From Streptomyces sp. NBC_00513 (GTDB taxonomy: Bacteria; Actinomycetota; Actinomycetes; Streptomycetales; Streptomycetaceae), in assembly GCF_041431415.1 (NCBI RefSeq), contig NZ_CP107845.1, positions 2,976,001 to 3,040,000 of the forward strand: a stretch of DNA of 64,000 nucleotides. The letters run 5' to 3'. The notes below the pieces were generated by a model, which saw only the letters and a list, made by a program, of their open reading frames with translations, did no database searches and was not told where the DNA came from. The translations under genes were made by a program, and so were the position numbers. Positions 17,156 through 26,797 of the stretch are shown here, piece by piece (position 1 is the first letter of the stretch; the number at the start of each line of letters is the position of its first letter).

Positions 17156-18562
17156 GTGGCCATCACATCACGCGCGCCCGCGCCCGGCGGCGGTGTCTCC
17201 GCACCGCCCGCCGGGCCGCCCGCGGGAACGCCCGAACCGCCCGGCCGGGGAACGGCCTGGGCCGAGGGCGTGGACCTGCTGCGTGAGGCGGCGACCACCG
17301 AACCGGGCCGGCTGCGGATCATCGGGGCCGTGCTGGCCGCCCTGGTCGTGCTGTTCGGCGCGGTCACCGTGTGGGAGATCTCCGACCGGGCCACCGCCGC
17401 CGACGACGTGGTGGGCCACAGTCAGCCGCTCAGCGCGGACGCGGCGAACATCTACCGCTCACTCGCGGATGCGGACACGGCCTCCTCCAGCGGCTTCCTC
17501 GCCGGCGCCCAGGAACCCCGCGAGGTTCGCCAGAGGTACGAGAAGGACATCGCCAACGCCTCCCGGCTGCTGGTGAGCGCGGCGGCCAACACCGGCGCCG
17601 GCGGGGAGTCCCGCAAGGAGATAGCGCTCCTCGGCGAGGAGCTGCCCCGCTACACCGGGCTGATCGAACAGGCCCGGGCCACGAACCGGCAGGGGCTGCC
17701 GCTCGGCGGCGCCTACCTGCGGTACGCCAACGAGCGCATGAGCACCGTCTTGTTGCCGGCGGCCCAGCGGCTCTACGAGGCGGAGACGGGGCGCCTCTAC
17801 ACGGACTACGACGACGCCCGCTCCTGGCCGTTCGCCTCGATCGGCGCGGGTCTGCTCGGCATCGGCGCCCTGGCGTGGGCGCAGCGACGCAACTACCGGC
17901 GCACCAACCGGGTCTTCAACCACGGCCTCGTCGCGGCGACGGCCGCCTCGGTCGTGGTGCTCCTGTGGCTCGTCGTCGGGACCACGGTCGCACGATCGGG
18001 GCTGAGCGAGGCCCGGTCGGACGGGCAGGAGTCCCTCAAGGTCCTCAACGACGCGCGGATCGCCTCCCTCCAGGCGCGGGCCAACGAGAACCTGACGCTG
18101 GTCGCGCGGGGCGCGGTGCTGGCCGAGGACAAGAAGTCCGACAAGTACGACGTGGACTACACGAAGAACATGAAGGAACTGGACACCCGGCTGTCGGCGG
18201 CGCTGCGGCTGGCCGACGACGACAGCGGCGAGGAACCCGTCTCCAAGGCCGTCGCCGGTGTGACGCAGTGGAAGCAGCGGCACGCCTCGGCCCGGGAGAG
18301 CGACATGCGGGGCGACTACGATCTCGCGCTGGTCCAGGTGGTCGGCGACAAGGACCACAAGGACAGCAGCGGGGCCTCCTTCGACACCGTGGACGCCTCC
18401 CTGGAGCAGGCCGTGGTCCACGAGCAGCGGGAATTCACTCAGGCGGCCCGGGGCGGACTCGGGGCGCTGGGCGGGCTGACGACGGGAGCGGCGGCCCTGG
18501 CGGTCGTCGGCGCGGCGGCGGCACTGCTCGGCATCGGTCGCAGGCTTTCGGAGTACAGGTGA
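17156..18562 (+). CDS. glnX: GlnX-like membrane sensor protein
   Basis: A 468-residue protein starting at GTG 17156 with a strong GAGGGGGAGG site. Four membrane helices are visible: about 52-72 (IIGAVLAALVVLFGAVTVWE), 224-240, 258-280 (AATAASVVVLLWLVVGTTVA) and 440-462. Two charged, mainly alpha-helical regions (about 75-220 and 283-435) lie between helices 1-2 and 3-4 and would be outside the cell. This topology and the downstream GlnH-PknG genes match mycobacterial GlnX (Rv0412c type), which passes amino-acid signals from GlnH to PknG. The next gene overlaps it by 4 bp (GTGA). Confidence 0.82.
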   Translation: MAITSRAPAPGGGVSAPPAGPPAGTPEPPGRGTAWAEGVDLLREAATTEPGRLRIIGAVLAALVVLFGAVTVWEISDRATAADDVVGHSQPLSADAANIYRSLADADTASSSGFLAGAQEPREVRQRYEKDIANASRLLVSAAANTGAGGESRKEIALLGEELPRYTGLIEQARATNRQGLPLGGAYLRYANERMSTVLLPAAQRLYEAETGRLYTDYDDARSWPFASIGAGLLGIGALAWAQRRNYRRTNRVFNHGLVAATAASVVVLLWLVVGTTVARSGLSEARSDGQESLKVLNDARIASLQARANENLTLVARGAVLAEDKKSDKYDVDYTKNMKELDTRLSAALRLADDDSGEEPVSKAVAGVTQWKQRHASARESDMRGDYDLALVQVVGDKDHKDSSGASFDTVDASLEQAVVHEQREFTQAARGGLGALGGLTTGAAALAVVGAAAALLGIGRRLSEYR

Positions 18563-19650
18563 GATCGATGCGGATACGAGCGGGGCGCGACCAGGGGCAC
18601 GGAGCGGACGGCGACGCCGGCGCGGACGGCCGGACCGGCGCCGACGGCGTCCCCGGGGCGGGCGGACTGCGACGGGTGACGCGCCGCCTGCGCGGCTGGG
18701 GCGGGGTGAGCGCCATGGCCGCCGCCTGCGCGGTGACGGCCGTCGTCGTGCTGCTGCCACTGGCCCACGCCACGCCGGACACCGGCGGTTCCGGCCCGGT
18801 CCGCCCACCCGCCACGATGGCCATCGCGCCGGCGGGCCCGACCGACACCTGCCAGGACCCGGAGGCCAGCCTGCGCCCGTCCGGCGTCGACGGCCCGACC
18901 ATCGAGCGGATCCGACAGGCGGGCAAGCTCGTCGCGGGCGTGGACCAGAACAGCTTCAAATGGGGCTACCGCAATCCCGACGGCCACCTCGACGGCTTCG
19001 ACATCGCGCTGGTGAAGGCCATCGCCAAGGACATCCTGGGCGACGAGAACGCGGTGATCTACCGGGCCATCCCCACCAGCCAGCGCGTGCCGGCCCTCCA
19101 GGAGAACCGCGTCGACGTCGTCGTGCGGACCATGACGATCAACTGCAAGCGGCTGGAGGACGTCGCCTTCTCGACGGCGTACTTCGAGGCGGGGCAGCAG
19201 GTCCTGGCTCCCAAGGGTTCGCCGATCACCGGGTACGACGCCTCCCTGAACGGCCGCCGGATCTGCACGGCGACCGGTTCCACCGCCGAGGCCGCGCTCA
19301 AGTCCCGGTCGTACGGGTCCCGGTCCGTCTCCGTGTCGAACCAGCTGGACTGCCTGGTGCGCCTCCAGCTCGGCGAGGTGGACGGCATCATCACGGACAA
19401 CGCCCTCGCCGCCGGCCAGGCCGCGCAGGACCCCTCGGTGCAACTGGTCGGTTCCCCGTTCACCCGGGAGTTCTACGGCATCGCGATGAACAAGGACGCC
19501 TCCGATCTGGTGCGCCGGGTCAACAAGGTGCTGGAGGACTACCGCGCGGGCGGCGACGGCAGCCCCTGGATGCAGTCCTACCGCAAGCACCTGGAGGCCG
19601 TGCTGCCCAAGGTGACCGCCCCGCCCGCGCCCAAGTACCGGGACGGCTGA
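18559..19650 (+). CDS. glnH: GlnH-like amino-acid-binding protein of the PknG pathway
   Basis: A 363-residue protein. A basic, glycine-rich N-terminus is followed by a membrane segment (SAMAAACAVTAVVVLLPLAH), then an SBP_bac_3 domain (about 110-350). Typical motifs are IRQAGKLVAGVDQNSFKWGY, GFDIALVKAIAKDILG, DVVVRTMTINCKRLEDVAFS and LGEVDGIITDN. Unlike most binding proteins it has no lipobox, so it is probably anchored by an uncleaved helix. No ABC permease or ATPase gene is near, which argues for sensing rather than transport. Mycobacterial GlnH binds Asp/Glu; that specificity is only an inference here. GTG 18559 is preferred (GGAG 5 bp upstream); ATG 18568 is the alternative. Confidence 0.85.
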   Translation: MRSMRIRAGRDQGHGADGDAGADGRTGADGVPGAGGLRRVTRRLRGWGGVSAMAAACAVTAVVVLLPLAHATPDTGGSGPVRPPATMAIAPAGPTDTCQDPEASLRPSGVDGPTIERIRQAGKLVAGVDQNSFKWGYRNPDGHLDGFDIALVKAIAKDILGDENAVIYRAIPTSQRVPALQENRVDVVVRTMTINCKRLEDVAFSTAYFEAGQQVLAPKGSPITGYDASLNGRRICTATGSTAEAALKSRSYGSRSVSVSNQLDCLVRLQLGEVDGIITDNALAAGQAAQDPSVQLVGSPFTREFYGIAMNKDASDLVRRVNKVLEDYRAGGDGSPWMQSYRKHLEAVLPKVTAPPAPKYRDG

Positions 19651-19676
19651 GGCCCGTGACGGAGGCAGAGCCCTAC

Positions 19677-21038
19677 ATGAGCGGTGTGGTCGGACCGGGT
19701 CGTCCGCAGGAGGGTGCGGCGGTCATGGACGGGGAGGACGTGGACCGCGCGCTGAGCCGTCTCGGCGCGGAACACGAGGCGGTCGAGACCTCCCTGCTGG
19801 CCCTCCAGGACCACTCCGGGCGGCGACTGCTGGAGGGCGCCGCGCTCACCGGGGTCACGAAGGAGCGGTGGACCGCCGCCGACACGGCGATCACCCGACT
19901 GTGGACGCTCTTCGACGCCTACAGCGGGGCGCTGCGCGCCGCCCGGGAGATCCGCGAACGGCGCCGCCGGCCGAGCCGCGAGGACCTGGTCGAGTTGACG
20001 GAGCGGCTGCGCGGGCCAGGGGTGCTGATCGCCGGCGCCGGGGTGGAGGGCGCCGCGCTCGCCGAGCGGCTCTCGCTGGCGGAGCTGGTGGCCCGGATGA
20101 ACGGGTTGTACGCGTCCTCCCTGGACGTGGTGGTCGCCGCCGACGCGGTCTGGTCGGCGCTGCCCGCGCGGATCGACCTGCTCGCCGCCGAGCTGCACCG
20201 GACGCGCTCCCTGGCGCGCTCGGTGGGCATCCGGCCGGGCGAGCACCCGTCGGGGGACGACCTGGAGGACATCACCGCCGAGCTGACGGAGCTGCGCGCG
20301 CGGGTGATCGCGGATCCGCTGGCGTTCTGGTCGGCGGCCGCGGGGAGTTCCGCCCCGGGCGGCGGCCGCCCGGACACCGGGCGCTACGACCGGGCGGCCC
20401 GCGCCCTGGACGACGTACGCCGGGAGATCGAGGCGGTCCTCGACGTGCGGCAGGACTCCGAGCAGCGGCTGATCAGCCTGCGGGACGTGCTCTCGCGGGC
20501 CGACCGGACGCTGGCCGAGGCGCGGACGGCGCGCGGCGAGGTGCTGGCGAAGATCGCGGCGTCGGAGGTGCCCGCGGTCAGCGGGCCGCCGACCGCCCTG
20601 CAGGAACAGTTGGCCGCGGCGGCCGAGTACCGGCGGCAGTCGCAGTGGCACCGGTTGTCGCCCCTGTTGGAATCGCTGGAGGAGCGGGCCGACGAGGAAC
20701 TGCGCAGGGCCCGTGAGTCGTTGACGGCCGTGACGGCCCCGCTGGCGGTGCGGGCGGAGCTGCGCGGCCGGCTGGACGCGTACAAGGCGAAGGTGGCCCG
20801 GCTCGGGATGGCGGAGGATCCGCTGCTCATCGAGCGGTACGACACGGCCCGAAGGATGTTGTGGAGCGCTCCCTGCGATCTGCGGGCCGCCGAGGAGGCC
20901 GTGCTGCGCTACCAGTGGGCGGCGGCCGAATCGTCGGCCCCACCGCCGCCGCGGCACGCACCGCTCCCGCCGGGCACGGCGCCCGCCGACCGCTCCGATG
21001 AACACCGGCCCCACCGGCCGGGGAAGGATGACGCATGA
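19677..21038 (+). CDS. Coiled-coil protein of unknown function between glnH and pknG
   Basis: About 453 residues from ATG 19677 (GGAGG 11 bp upstream); in-frame GTG 19656 and a later ATG are alternatives. It has no signal peptide or membrane helix. Most of the protein is charged, leucine-rich alpha-helix, for example ETSLLALQDHSGRRLLEGAA, REIRERRRRPSREDLVELTE and DSEQRLISLRDVLSRADRTL, suggesting long coiled coils. The tail is proline-rich and basic. I do not recognise a family. It is locked into the operon by an ATGA overlap with pknG, so it is probably a cytoplasmic scaffold or adaptor between the GlnX/GlnH sensor and the kinase. Confidence 0.8.
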   Translation: MSGVVGPGRPQEGAAVMDGEDVDRALSRLGAEHEAVETSLLALQDHSGRRLLEGAALTGVTKERWTAADTAITRLWTLFDAYSGALRAAREIRERRRRPSREDLVELTERLRGPGVLIAGAGVEGAALAERLSLAELVARMNGLYASSLDVVVAADAVWSALPARIDLLAAELHRTRSLARSVGIRPGEHPSGDDLEDITAELTELRARVIADPLAFWSAAAGSSAPGGGRPDTGRYDRAARALDDVRREIEAVLDVRQDSEQRLISLRDVLSRADRTLAEARTARGEVLAKIAASEVPAVSGPPTALQEQLAAAAEYRRQSQWHRLSPLLESLEERADEELRRARESLTAVTAPLAVRAELRGRLDAYKAKVARLGMAEDPLLIERYDTARRMLWSAPCDLRAAEEAVLRYQWAAAESSAPPPPRHAPLPPGTAPADRSDEHRPHRPGKDDA

Positions 21039-23806
21039 GCCCGAGCGGAACCGCGTGCGGTCGCCCCGGCTGCCCGGGGACGTACGAGGACATGGGTGGC
21101 GGCGAGCTGTACTGCGACACCTGCGGGCTGGCGCCGATCGGCTCCGTCGCGGCGGGTGCGGAGGAGCTGGTCTCGCCGCCGACGGGGATGACGAGCGCGG
21201 CGCGCCACGGTGACTCCCCGGGCTCCGCGGGCTCTCGGGGCTCGGAGCGTTCGGGCTCCTCGGCCTCCGCGCGCTCCTCACGGTCCTCCCGGTCCTCCTC
21301 CTCGCGGCGTTCGGTGTCCGGGCGGCTGTCGCGGTCCCTGTCGGGGGCCGCCTCCGCCCGCTCGGTGTCGGTGCGCAGTTCGGGCTCGGCACCCTCGGTC
21401 TCGGGGCGCGGCCGGCTCGGGGCCGGGCTGGTGAACGTACCGGAGGTGCCCCGTCCGGATCCCTCGGCGGCGGTGCTGGAGAACCCGGAGGTCCCGGAGC
21501 GCAAGCGGTTCTGCTCGCGCTCGGACTGCGGGGCCCCGGTGGGCCGGGCGCGCGGCGAGCGGCCGGGCCGGACGGAAGGGTTCTGCACCAAGTGCGGGCA
21601 CCCGTACTCCTTCGTGCCCAAGCTGCGTGCCGGCGACGTGGTGCGCGGCCAGTACGAGGTCGCGGGCTGCCTCGCCCACGGCGGGCTGGGCTGGGTGTAC
21701 CTGGCGGTGGACCGGGCGGTCTCGGACCGCTGGGTCGTCCTCAAGGGCCTGCTGGACACCGGCGACCAGGACGCGATGGAGGCGGCGATCTCCGAGCGGC
21801 GCTTCCTCGCGGAGATCGAGCACTCCAACATCGTGCGAATCTACAACTTCGTGGAGCACCTGGACCAGCGGACGGGTTCGCTGGACGGGTACATCGTCAT
21901 GGAGTACGTCGGCGGCAAGTCGCTGAAGGAGATCGCCAACGAGCGCCGCCGGCCGGACGGCAGACGCGATCCGCTGCCGGTGGAACAGGCCTGCGCGTAC
22001 GGGATCGAGGCGCTGGAGGCGCTCGGCCACCTGCACAGCAGGAACCTCCTGTACTGCGACTTCAAGGTCGACAACGCGATCCAGCAGCAGGACCAGCTGA
22101 AGCTCATCGACATGGGCGCGGTCCGCCGGATGGACGACGACGAGTCGGCCATCTACGGCACGGTGGGCTACCAGGCCCCGGAGGTCGCGGAGACGGGCCC
22201 GTCGGTGGCCTCCGACCTGTACACGGTGGCGCGCACGCTGGCCGTGCTGACCTTCGACTTCCAGGGCTACACGAACGTGTTCGTGGACTCCCTGCCCGAT
22301 CCCGAGCACATCGAGGTCTTCGGGCGGTACGAGTCCTTCTACCGGCTGCTGGTACGGGCCACCGACCCCGACCCCGGGCGGCGGTTCGCCTCCGCGCAGG
22401 AGATGGCCGACCAGCTGACCGGGGTGCTGCGCGAGGTCGTGGCGCTGCAGACGGGCAAGCCCCGGCCGCAGTTGTCCACCCTGTTCGGGCCGGAACTGCA
22501 CGTCCCCGACAACCGGTTGTTCGCCGACGAGGCGGGGGCGGAGGCGTCCCGGCTGGGGGCGCGCTCCACCGCGCCGAAGGGCCGACACGGGCGATCCGGG
22601 CGGACCGCGCCGGCGCCGGTCGTCGCCGTCCCGCCCGCGCCGGTGCCCGCGCCGACGGGCCCGGTACCGACGGGGTCCGGGCCGGTGGCGTCCGTGTTCG
22701 CCGGGGGCGCGCCCGCGTCGGCCCCGGCGGCCGTCCTGGGGACCACCGCCACGCACGTGTCGGCCGCGGCGCCGCTCCTGCCCCGGCAGGCGGTCGCCCC
22801 GGTCGCGCCCGCCCCGGGCCCGACCCTCCTGTCCGCGCCGGTGCCCCGGCAGGCCCACGGGCCGCTGCACGCCGGCATCGGCCTCGCGATCCTGGACGCC
22901 CGGAGCGCGGCGCTGGCCCTGCCGGTGCCGTTGGTGGATCCGGCCGACCCCAACGCCGGGTTCCTGACCGGCCTGCTCGCCTCCGCTCCCGCCGACCTGC
23001 TCGGCGCGCTGGGTGCGGCGCCCGCCGACTCGGCCGAGCTGCGGCTGCGAGAGCTGCGGGCCCGGCTCGAACTGGGCGAGTTGGCCGTGGCCGGACAGGC
23101 CCTGCTCGAACTGGAAGTGCGACATCCGGACGACTGGCGGGTGGTGTGGACGCGCGGCATCGCCTCGTTGGCGATCGGGGACGACGAGACGGCCGCCCTG
23201 TCCTTCGACGCGATCTACGACGCCTTTCCGGGCGAGCCGGCGCCGAAGCTGGCGCTGGGCCTGTGCGCGGAGGTCCTGGGCCAGTTGGACAACGCCGCCG
23301 AGTACTACCGGCTGGTGTGGATCACCGATCCCGGTTTCGTCAGCGCGGCCTTCGGGTTGGCCCGGGTCCAGTTGGCCGCCGGCGACCGGGCCGGGGCCGT
23401 ACGCACCCTCGAATCGGTGCCGGAGGCGTCGATCCACCACACCGCCGCCCGGGTGGCGGCCGTACGGGCACGCCTGCGCGACCGCTCCCCTGAGGAGGCG
23501 CTGCTGCCCGACCTGACGGCGGCTGCCGCGCAGGTCGAGGCGTTGGCGCGGTTCGGGCTCGACGCCGAACGGCACGAACGGCTGTCGACCGAGGTTCTGG
23601 GGTCGGCGCTGGACTGGGTACTGTCGGGTGGCCGGGGTGCAGACCCCGGTCGGACCTCGTTGCTCGGCAGTCAACTGGACGAGCGGGGGCTGCGCTTCGG
23701 CTTGGAGCGCTCGTACCGCGTCCTCGCTCGGCTGGCGCAGCGGGGCGAGGAGAGGATCGAACTGGTGGAGCGGGCAAACCGTTTCCGTCCCCGGACGTGG
23801 GTGTGA
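21035..23806 (+). CDS. pknG: Serine/threonine protein kinase PknG
   Basis: A 923-residue soluble kinase. Order: a zinc ribbon (about 7-32, CGRPGCPGTY and YCDTCG), a Ser/Arg-rich linker (60-125), a second zinc ribbon (about 155-190, FCSRSDCG and FCTKCG), a kinase domain (about 200-475), a Pro/Ala-rich linker, and a TPR domain (about 640-923). The glycine loop is CLAHGGLGWVY, the ATP lysine is in VVLKGL, and the metal site is DMG, as expected for the PknG family. The catalytic loop reads YCDFKVDN: the Asp, Lys and Asn are kept, but Val replaces the usual Pro. In mycobacteria PknG controls glutamate metabolism by phosphorylating GarA. Here it is coupled to phosphatase, VWA and FHA genes. Confidence 0.95.
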   Translation: MSPSGTACGRPGCPGTYEDMGGGELYCDTCGLAPIGSVAAGAEELVSPPTGMTSAARHGDSPGSAGSRGSERSGSSASARSSRSSRSSSSRRSVSGRLSRSLSGAASARSVSVRSSGSAPSVSGRGRLGAGLVNVPEVPRPDPSAAVLENPEVPERKRFCSRSDCGAPVGRARGERPGRTEGFCTKCGHPYSFVPKLRAGDVVRGQYEVAGCLAHGGLGWVYLAVDRAVSDRWVVLKGLLDTGDQDAMEAAISERRFLAEIEHSNIVRIYNFVEHLDQRTGSLDGYIVMEYVGGKSLKEIANERRRPDGRRDPLPVEQACAYGIEALEALGHLHSRNLLYCDFKVDNAIQQQDQLKLIDMGAVRRMDDDESAIYGTVGYQAPEVAETGPSVASDLYTVARTLAVLTFDFQGYTNVFVDSLPDPEHIEVFGRYESFYRLLVRATDPDPGRRFASAQEMADQLTGVLREVVALQTGKPRPQLSTLFGPELHVPDNRLFADEAGAEASRLGARSTAPKGRHGRSGRTAPAPVVAVPPAPVPAPTGPVPTGSGPVASVFAGGAPASAPAAVLGTTATHVSAAAPLLPRQAVAPVAPAPGPTLLSAPVPRQAHGPLHAGIGLAILDARSAALALPVPLVDPADPNAGFLTGLLASAPADLLGALGAAPADSAELRLRELRARLELGELAVAGQALLELEVRHPDDWRVVWTRGIASLAIGDDETAALSFDAIYDAFPGEPAPKLALGLCAEVLGQLDNAAEYYRLVWITDPGFVSAAFGLARVQLAAGDRAGAVRTLESVPEASIHHTAARVAAVRARLRDRSPEEALLPDLTAAAAQVEALARFGLDAERHERLSTEVLGSALDWVLSGGRGADPGRTSLLGSQLDERGLRFGLERSYRVLARLAQRGEERIELVERANRFRPRTWV

Positions 23807-23809
23807 TTG

Positions 23810-25390
23810 ATGTCGATGCATCGGCCGTCGGGCTGCCCCAGCTGCGCTGAGCCCCTGGAAGAGGGGGACCGTTTCTGCGGCGTGTGCGGATACGCCCTCT
23901 CTTCCCCAACCGCGTCTGCGGATCCCGACCCGACCCTCCCGATCACCGCGCCCGAACCCGCGCCGCCGGGCAACGCCGGTGCGGGTCGCGGCGCCACCGG
24001 GTATCCGGCCGGCGCGCCCGCGCCGGGCTGGGGCAGTGTCGCGGGCGCCGCCCCGACCCTCGTCGGGGACCCGGCCGGCTGGACCGGCGCACCGGCTCGG
24101 TCGACTCCCGACGCACCGTGGGGCCCGGTTGGGACCGCGTACGGCTCGTCCCCGGAGCAACAGCCGAGCCACGCCGCCGCGCAGGGCCCTTCGGACGGCC
24201 GCGGCGCGTCGTACGGCGCCGCCGCCGCGCCCCCCGAGGGCGCTCCCTGGGGGGCCGCCGAACCGCCGTCCGGGCACCCCGAGCCCCCGGCCGGGCACCC
24301 GGTCGACGGATCCGACCGGGCCCACGAGGCGCCGGCCGGTCCCGCCCCGCACGGCTTCGGCGACGCGGGCGAGCGGTACGACCCGCCCGTCCCGGCGCCC
24401 GCCGCTCCCGTAAGCGCGGGCGCTCCCGCGAGCCCCGCCGGTGGCGACGCCGGCAAGACCTGCGTGGCCTGCCGCGCCGGCCGGGTGGACACCGACGGGT
24501 ACTGCGAGCACTGCGGCCACGCCCAGCCCCGCGAGCGCGACCACCTGGAGGAGGAGCTCGGCAGCGTCGCCGCGGTCAGCGACCGCGGGCTGCGCCACCA
24601 CCGCAACGAGGACTCCTTCGCGGTGGCCGCGACGGCCCTTCCCGACGGTTCCGCGGCCACCGTGGCGATCGTCTGTGACGGCGTCTCCTCCGCCAGCCGT
24701 CCCGACGAGGCCTCGGCCGCCGCCGCCGGCGCCGCCAACGAGGCGCTGTTGGAGGCTCTCCCCCGGGGCGCGCACCCCGTGGAGGCCATGCACGAGGCGA
24801 TCCTGGCGGCGGCCGCCGCGGTGAACGCACTGGCCCCGGAGGTGCCCGGCGCCCAGAACGCCCCGGCCTGCACCCTGGTCGGCGCCGTGGTCAGCGGTGG
24901 GTTGCTCACCATCGGCTGGGTCGGGGACAGCCGCGCGTACTGGGTTCCCGACGACCGGGCCGCGCTTCCCCGGCGGCTCACCGAGGACGACTCCTGGGCG
25001 GCCCAGATGGTCGCGGCCGGCCTGATGGGCGAGGCCGAGGCGTACGCCGACGCCCGGGCCCACGCCATCACCGGCTGGCTCGGCGCCGACGCGTACGACC
25101 TCGAACCGCACACCGCCAGTTTCAAGCCCGACCACCCGGGTGTGGTCGTGGTCTGCACCGACGGGCTGTGGAACTACGCCGAGTCCGCCAGGGATCTGGC
25201 CAGGATCCTGCCGCGGGACGCGGCGGTCCGGCCGCTGCACAGCGCGCAGGTACTGGTCGGGCACGCCCTCGACGGGGGTGGCCACGACAACGTCACCGTG
25301 GCCGTCGTGCCGTTCTCGGCCCTGCCGGACGCACCGCCGGCGGCACGACCGGAACCGCAAGCGGAAGCGGATCCGCGCGCCCAGGCCTGA
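23810..25390 (+). CDS. Zinc-ribbon PP2C-type Ser/Thr protein phosphatase
   Basis: A 526-residue protein. An N-terminal zinc ribbon (CPSCAEPLEEGDRFCGVCGY) is followed by about 180 residues of low-complexity Pro/Gly/Ala linker. A second zinc ribbon (CVACRAGRVDTDGYCEHCGH, about 222-241) precedes a PP2C domain (about 250-510). The metal-binding Asp motifs are all present: DRGLRHHRNEDSF, VCDGVSSASRPDEAS, GWVGDSRAYWV, CTDGLWNYAES and GGHDNVTVAVV. It should remove phosphate from Ser/Thr and is the natural counter-enzyme to PknG, whose gene ends 3 bp upstream. Starts at TTG 23807 or ATG 23816 are also possible. Confidence 0.93.
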   Translation: MSMHRPSGCPSCAEPLEEGDRFCGVCGYALSSPTASADPDPTLPITAPEPAPPGNAGAGRGATGYPAGAPAPGWGSVAGAAPTLVGDPAGWTGAPARSTPDAPWGPVGTAYGSSPEQQPSHAAAQGPSDGRGASYGAAAAPPEGAPWGAAEPPSGHPEPPAGHPVDGSDRAHEAPAGPAPHGFGDAGERYDPPVPAPAAPVSAGAPASPAGGDAGKTCVACRAGRVDTDGYCEHCGHAQPRERDHLEEELGSVAAVSDRGLRHHRNEDSFAVAATALPDGSAATVAIVCDGVSSASRPDEASAAAAGAANEALLEALPRGAHPVEAMHEAILAAAAAVNALAPEVPGAQNAPACTLVGAVVSGGLLTIGWVGDSRAYWVPDDRAALPRRLTEDDSWAAQMVAAGLMGEAEAYADARAHAITGWLGADAYDLEPHTASFKPDHPGVVVVCTDGLWNYAESARDLARILPRDAAVRPLHSAQVLVGHALDGGGHDNVTVAVVPFSALPDAPPAARPEPQAEADPRAQA

Positions 25391-25422
25391 TCTTCGACCG
25401 ATCCTCCGAGGGAGTCCCATCG

Positions 25423-26751
25423 ATGGCGAACTTCGCCAAGCCGAGCGCCCCGCGCTTCAGCGTGGAGGTGTACCAGAACGAGTTCCTTCCCGAGGGCGGC
25501 CGCGACGTCCACGCCATCGTCACGGTCACCTCCAGCGGCGGGGCCACCGCCACCCGGGCCGCCGTCCCCGCTCCCGGCGGGGCCGCGGTCGTGATCATGG
25601 TGGACTGTTCCGGGTCCATGGAGTACCCGCCGGACAAGATGCGCGGTGCCCGCGAGGCCACGGCCGCCGCGATCGACACCCTGCGCGACGGCACCAGCTT
25701 CGCGGTGATCGCCGGCACGCACGTGGCCAAGGAGGTCTATCCCGGTCAGGGCCGGCTGGCCACGGCGGACGCGGTGACCCGCGCGCAGGCCAAGGAGTCC
25801 CTGCGCGGCCTCGGTTCGGGCGGCGGCACCGCCATCGGGACCTGGCTGCGGCTGGCCGACGGGCTGCTGCGGCAGTCCCCGGCCACGATCCGGCACGGGA
25901 TCCTGCTCACCGACGGGCGCAACGAGCACGAGGAACCGGCCGTGTTGCGCGCCACCCTCGAAGCCTGCGCGGGCCGCTTCACCTGCGACGCGCGCGGTGT
26001 GGGCACCGACTGGGAGGTGAAGGAGGTGACCGGCATCGCGAGCGCGCTGCTCGGCAGCGCCGACATCGTCGCCGATCCCGCGCACCTCACCGAGGACTTC
26101 ACGCGCATGATGGAGAACGTCATGGGCAAGGAGGTCGCGGACGTCGCCCTGCGCCTGTGGACCCCGGTCGGCGTGGAGATCCAGTACGTGAAGCAGGTCG
26201 CGCCGACCGTCCAGGACCTGACCGACCGCCGCACCGAGGCCGGCCCGCGGGCCGGGGACTACCCGACGGGTTCGTGGGGCGACGAGTCCCGCGAGTACCA
26301 CGTGTGCGTCCGGGTCCCGGGGGCGGCCATCGGGCAGGAGATGCTGGCGGCCCGCGCGACGCTGATCGTGCCGGACACGGCGGGCGGGGCGCCGACCGTC
26401 CTCGCCCAGGGTCTGGTGCGGGCGGTGTGGACCGACGACCTCGTCGCTTCCACGGCGATCAGTCCGCAGGTGGCGCACTACACCGGGCAGGCGGAGCTGG
26501 CCCAGGCCATCCAACAAGGTTTGGAAGCGCGCAAACTGGGTGATGTCGATGGTGCGACGGCCAAACTCGGACGCGCGGTACAACTGGCGAGCGCGTCCGG
26601 CAACGCGGACACTGCCAAACTGCTGGCGAAGGTGGTGGATGTCGTGGACGCGGCGGCAGGTACTGTGCGGCTGAAAGCGAAGGTCGCCGATGCCGACGAG
26701 ATGACCCTTGAAACGCGTTCGACGCAGACCGTCCGAGTGAAGAAGACCTGA
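25423..26751 (+). CDS. VWA-domain protein of the PknG operon
   Basis: A 442-residue cytoplasmic protein (no signal peptide or helix). After a beta-rich N-terminus, a von Willebrand A domain spans about 50-220. The MIDAS metal site is complete: VDCSGSM (about 60-66), GGGTAIGTWL and LLTDGRNEHEEP. The remaining half is beta-rich, then helical (GLEARKLGDVDGATAKLGRA, AKLLAKVVDVVDAA). VWA proteins usually act as metal-dependent assembly platforms. Its position between phosphatase and FHA genes suggests it scaffolds the kinase module. The exact role is unknown. Confidence 0.88.
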   Translation: MANFAKPSAPRFSVEVYQNEFLPEGGRDVHAIVTVTSSGGATATRAAVPAPGGAAVVIMVDCSGSMEYPPDKMRGAREATAAAIDTLRDGTSFAVIAGTHVAKEVYPGQGRLATADAVTRAQAKESLRGLGSGGGTAIGTWLRLADGLLRQSPATIRHGILLTDGRNEHEEPAVLRATLEACAGRFTCDARGVGTDWEVKEVTGIASALLGSADIVADPAHLTEDFTRMMENVMGKEVADVALRLWTPVGVEIQYVKQVAPTVQDLTDRRTEAGPRAGDYPTGSWGDESREYHVCVRVPGAAIGQEMLAARATLIVPDTAGGAPTVLAQGLVRAVWTDDLVASTAISPQVAHYTGQAELAQAIQQGLEARKLGDVDGATAKLGRAVQLASASGNADTAKLLAKVVDVVDAAAGTVRLKAKVADADEMTLETRSTQTVRVKKT

Positions 26752-26797
26752 GAAGAGACCTGCGGCGATGACGCAGGGAGAAGGGGGAAGCGTAGCC

